A stretch of 5,937 nucleotides of DNA from an uncultured Clostridium sp. (lineage in GTDB: Bacteria; Bacillota_A; Clostridia; Lachnospirales; Lachnospiraceae), in NCBI GenBank assembly GCA_947174825.1, contig CAMWKN010000122.1:1-5937 (forward strand). The letters are read 5' to 3'. Shown piece after piece: positions 5,455-5,937 of the stretch. The translations under genes and the position numbers were made by a program. Numbering within the stretch: position 1 is the first letter of the stretch; each line of letters begins with the position of its first letter. The notes beneath the pieces are model-generated. The model was given only the letters and a program-made list of their open reading frames with translations. It did not search any database and was not told the DNA's origin.

Positions 5455-5937
5455 ATGGGATATTATGGTACCGCAATTTTTCCGATGGTAATTTCATTTG
5501 GACTGAGTATGGTGTTATGCCCTTGCGTAATACCATTTTTGCGTAAGATGAAGTTTGGGCAGTATGTGAGAGAAGATGGTCCCCAGACACATTTGAAAAA
5601 GGCAGGAACACCTACCATGGGCGGTGTGATTATTCTGGCTGCGGTAGGGTTTACTTCTCTGATTTTCAGGAGTGATGTACAGGCACTGCTTCCGGTCTTG
5701 TTTGCAACCATCGGTTTTGGACTGATCGGTTTTCTGGATGATTATATCAAGATTATTATGTGTCGCTCGGAGGGGTTGACACCTGTTCAAAAAATTTTGC
5801 TGCAGGCCGTGGTAACCGGGGTTTTTGTTTATTATTATCTGGTCAGATTACAGGAAAAACCAGAATTTTTGCTTCCATTTACAGGTGGCGTCTGGCAGGG
5901 GATATATGTTTCTATGCCGGATTGGCTGTTTGTCCTA
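5455..5937 (+). CDS. mraY: MraY, phospho-N-acetylmuramoyl-pentapeptide transferase (3' truncated by window end)
   Basis: The first 161 codons are present with no stop before the window ends. MraY is a polytopic membrane enzyme that transfers phospho-MurNAc-pentapeptide from UDP to undecaprenyl phosphate, making lipid I, the first membrane step of peptidoglycan synthesis. A first membrane segment (about 8-28) is followed by the family signature DGPQTHLKKAGTPTMGG (41-57). A second segment (about 57-72) is followed by a third that ends in GFLDDYIKI (92-100), whose adjacent aspartates D95-D96 belong to the catalytic Mg-binding site. Another segment lies at about 112-131. These signatures are specific to MraY. 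It follows the second PBP gene by 209 nt, a rather long gap for a dcw cluster, with a possible promoter of its own. Confidence 0.96.
   Translation, partial: MGYYGTAIFPMVISFGLSMVLCPCVIPFLRKMKFGQYVREDGPQTHLKKAGTPTMGGVIILAAVGFTSLIFRSDVQALLPVLFATIGFGLIGFLDDYIKIIMCRSEGLTPVQKILLQAVVTGVFVYYYLVRLQEKPEFLLPFTGGVWQGIYVSMPDWLFVL

Noticed and set aside
1..5937. Mobile elements, CRISPR arrays, tRNA or rRNA genes, or a hidden defence system
   Set aside because: No transposase or integrase motifs, no spaced direct repeats of CRISPR type and no tRNA-like folds were seen; the genes form a standard dcw order.

Overview
The window is a stretch of the division and cell wall (dcw) cluster of a low-to-moderate GC Gram-positive bacterium, most likely a member of Clostridia. 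The RsmH C-terminus, the two class B penicillin-binding proteins (PBPs) and the MraY N-terminus all look like Lachnospiraceae proteins. This placement rests on recognising protein style and gene order; no database comparison was possible. All genes are on the + strand.

Layout: the end of rsmH (16S rRNA m4C1402 methyltransferase, 1-253); a 136-nt gap; a membrane-anchored FtsL-type division protein (390-917); a 767-residue class B PBP (960-3263); a 218-nt gap with three perfect hairpins in a row, the last terminator-like; a second, 587-residue class B PBP starting at TTG (3482-5245); a 209-nt leader with a promoter-like pair, alternative hairpins and tiny reading frames; and the first 161 codons of mraY (5455 to the window end). 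The order rsmH-ftsL-PBP-PBP-mraY matches the Bacillus subtilis order mraW-ftsL-pbpB-spoVD-mraY. By position the first PBP is the FtsI/PBP2B-like one and the second the SpoVD-like one, but neither carries the C-terminal PASTA domains that would support those names.

Together the genes link ribosome maturation, assembly of the division complex (FtsL with a class B PBP), cross-linking of septal or cortex peptidoglycan, and lipid I synthesis (MraY). The gaps on either side of the second PBP suggest it may be transcribed separately from its neighbours.

I see no new multi-gene system. The unusual points are within known genes. The first PBP has a three-copy 23-residue repeat just before its catalytic serine, where the second PBP has one unit. 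It also has a nine-copy six-residue Thr/Glu/Pro/Asp repeat tail. The two gaps flanking the second PBP are rich in RNA structure.
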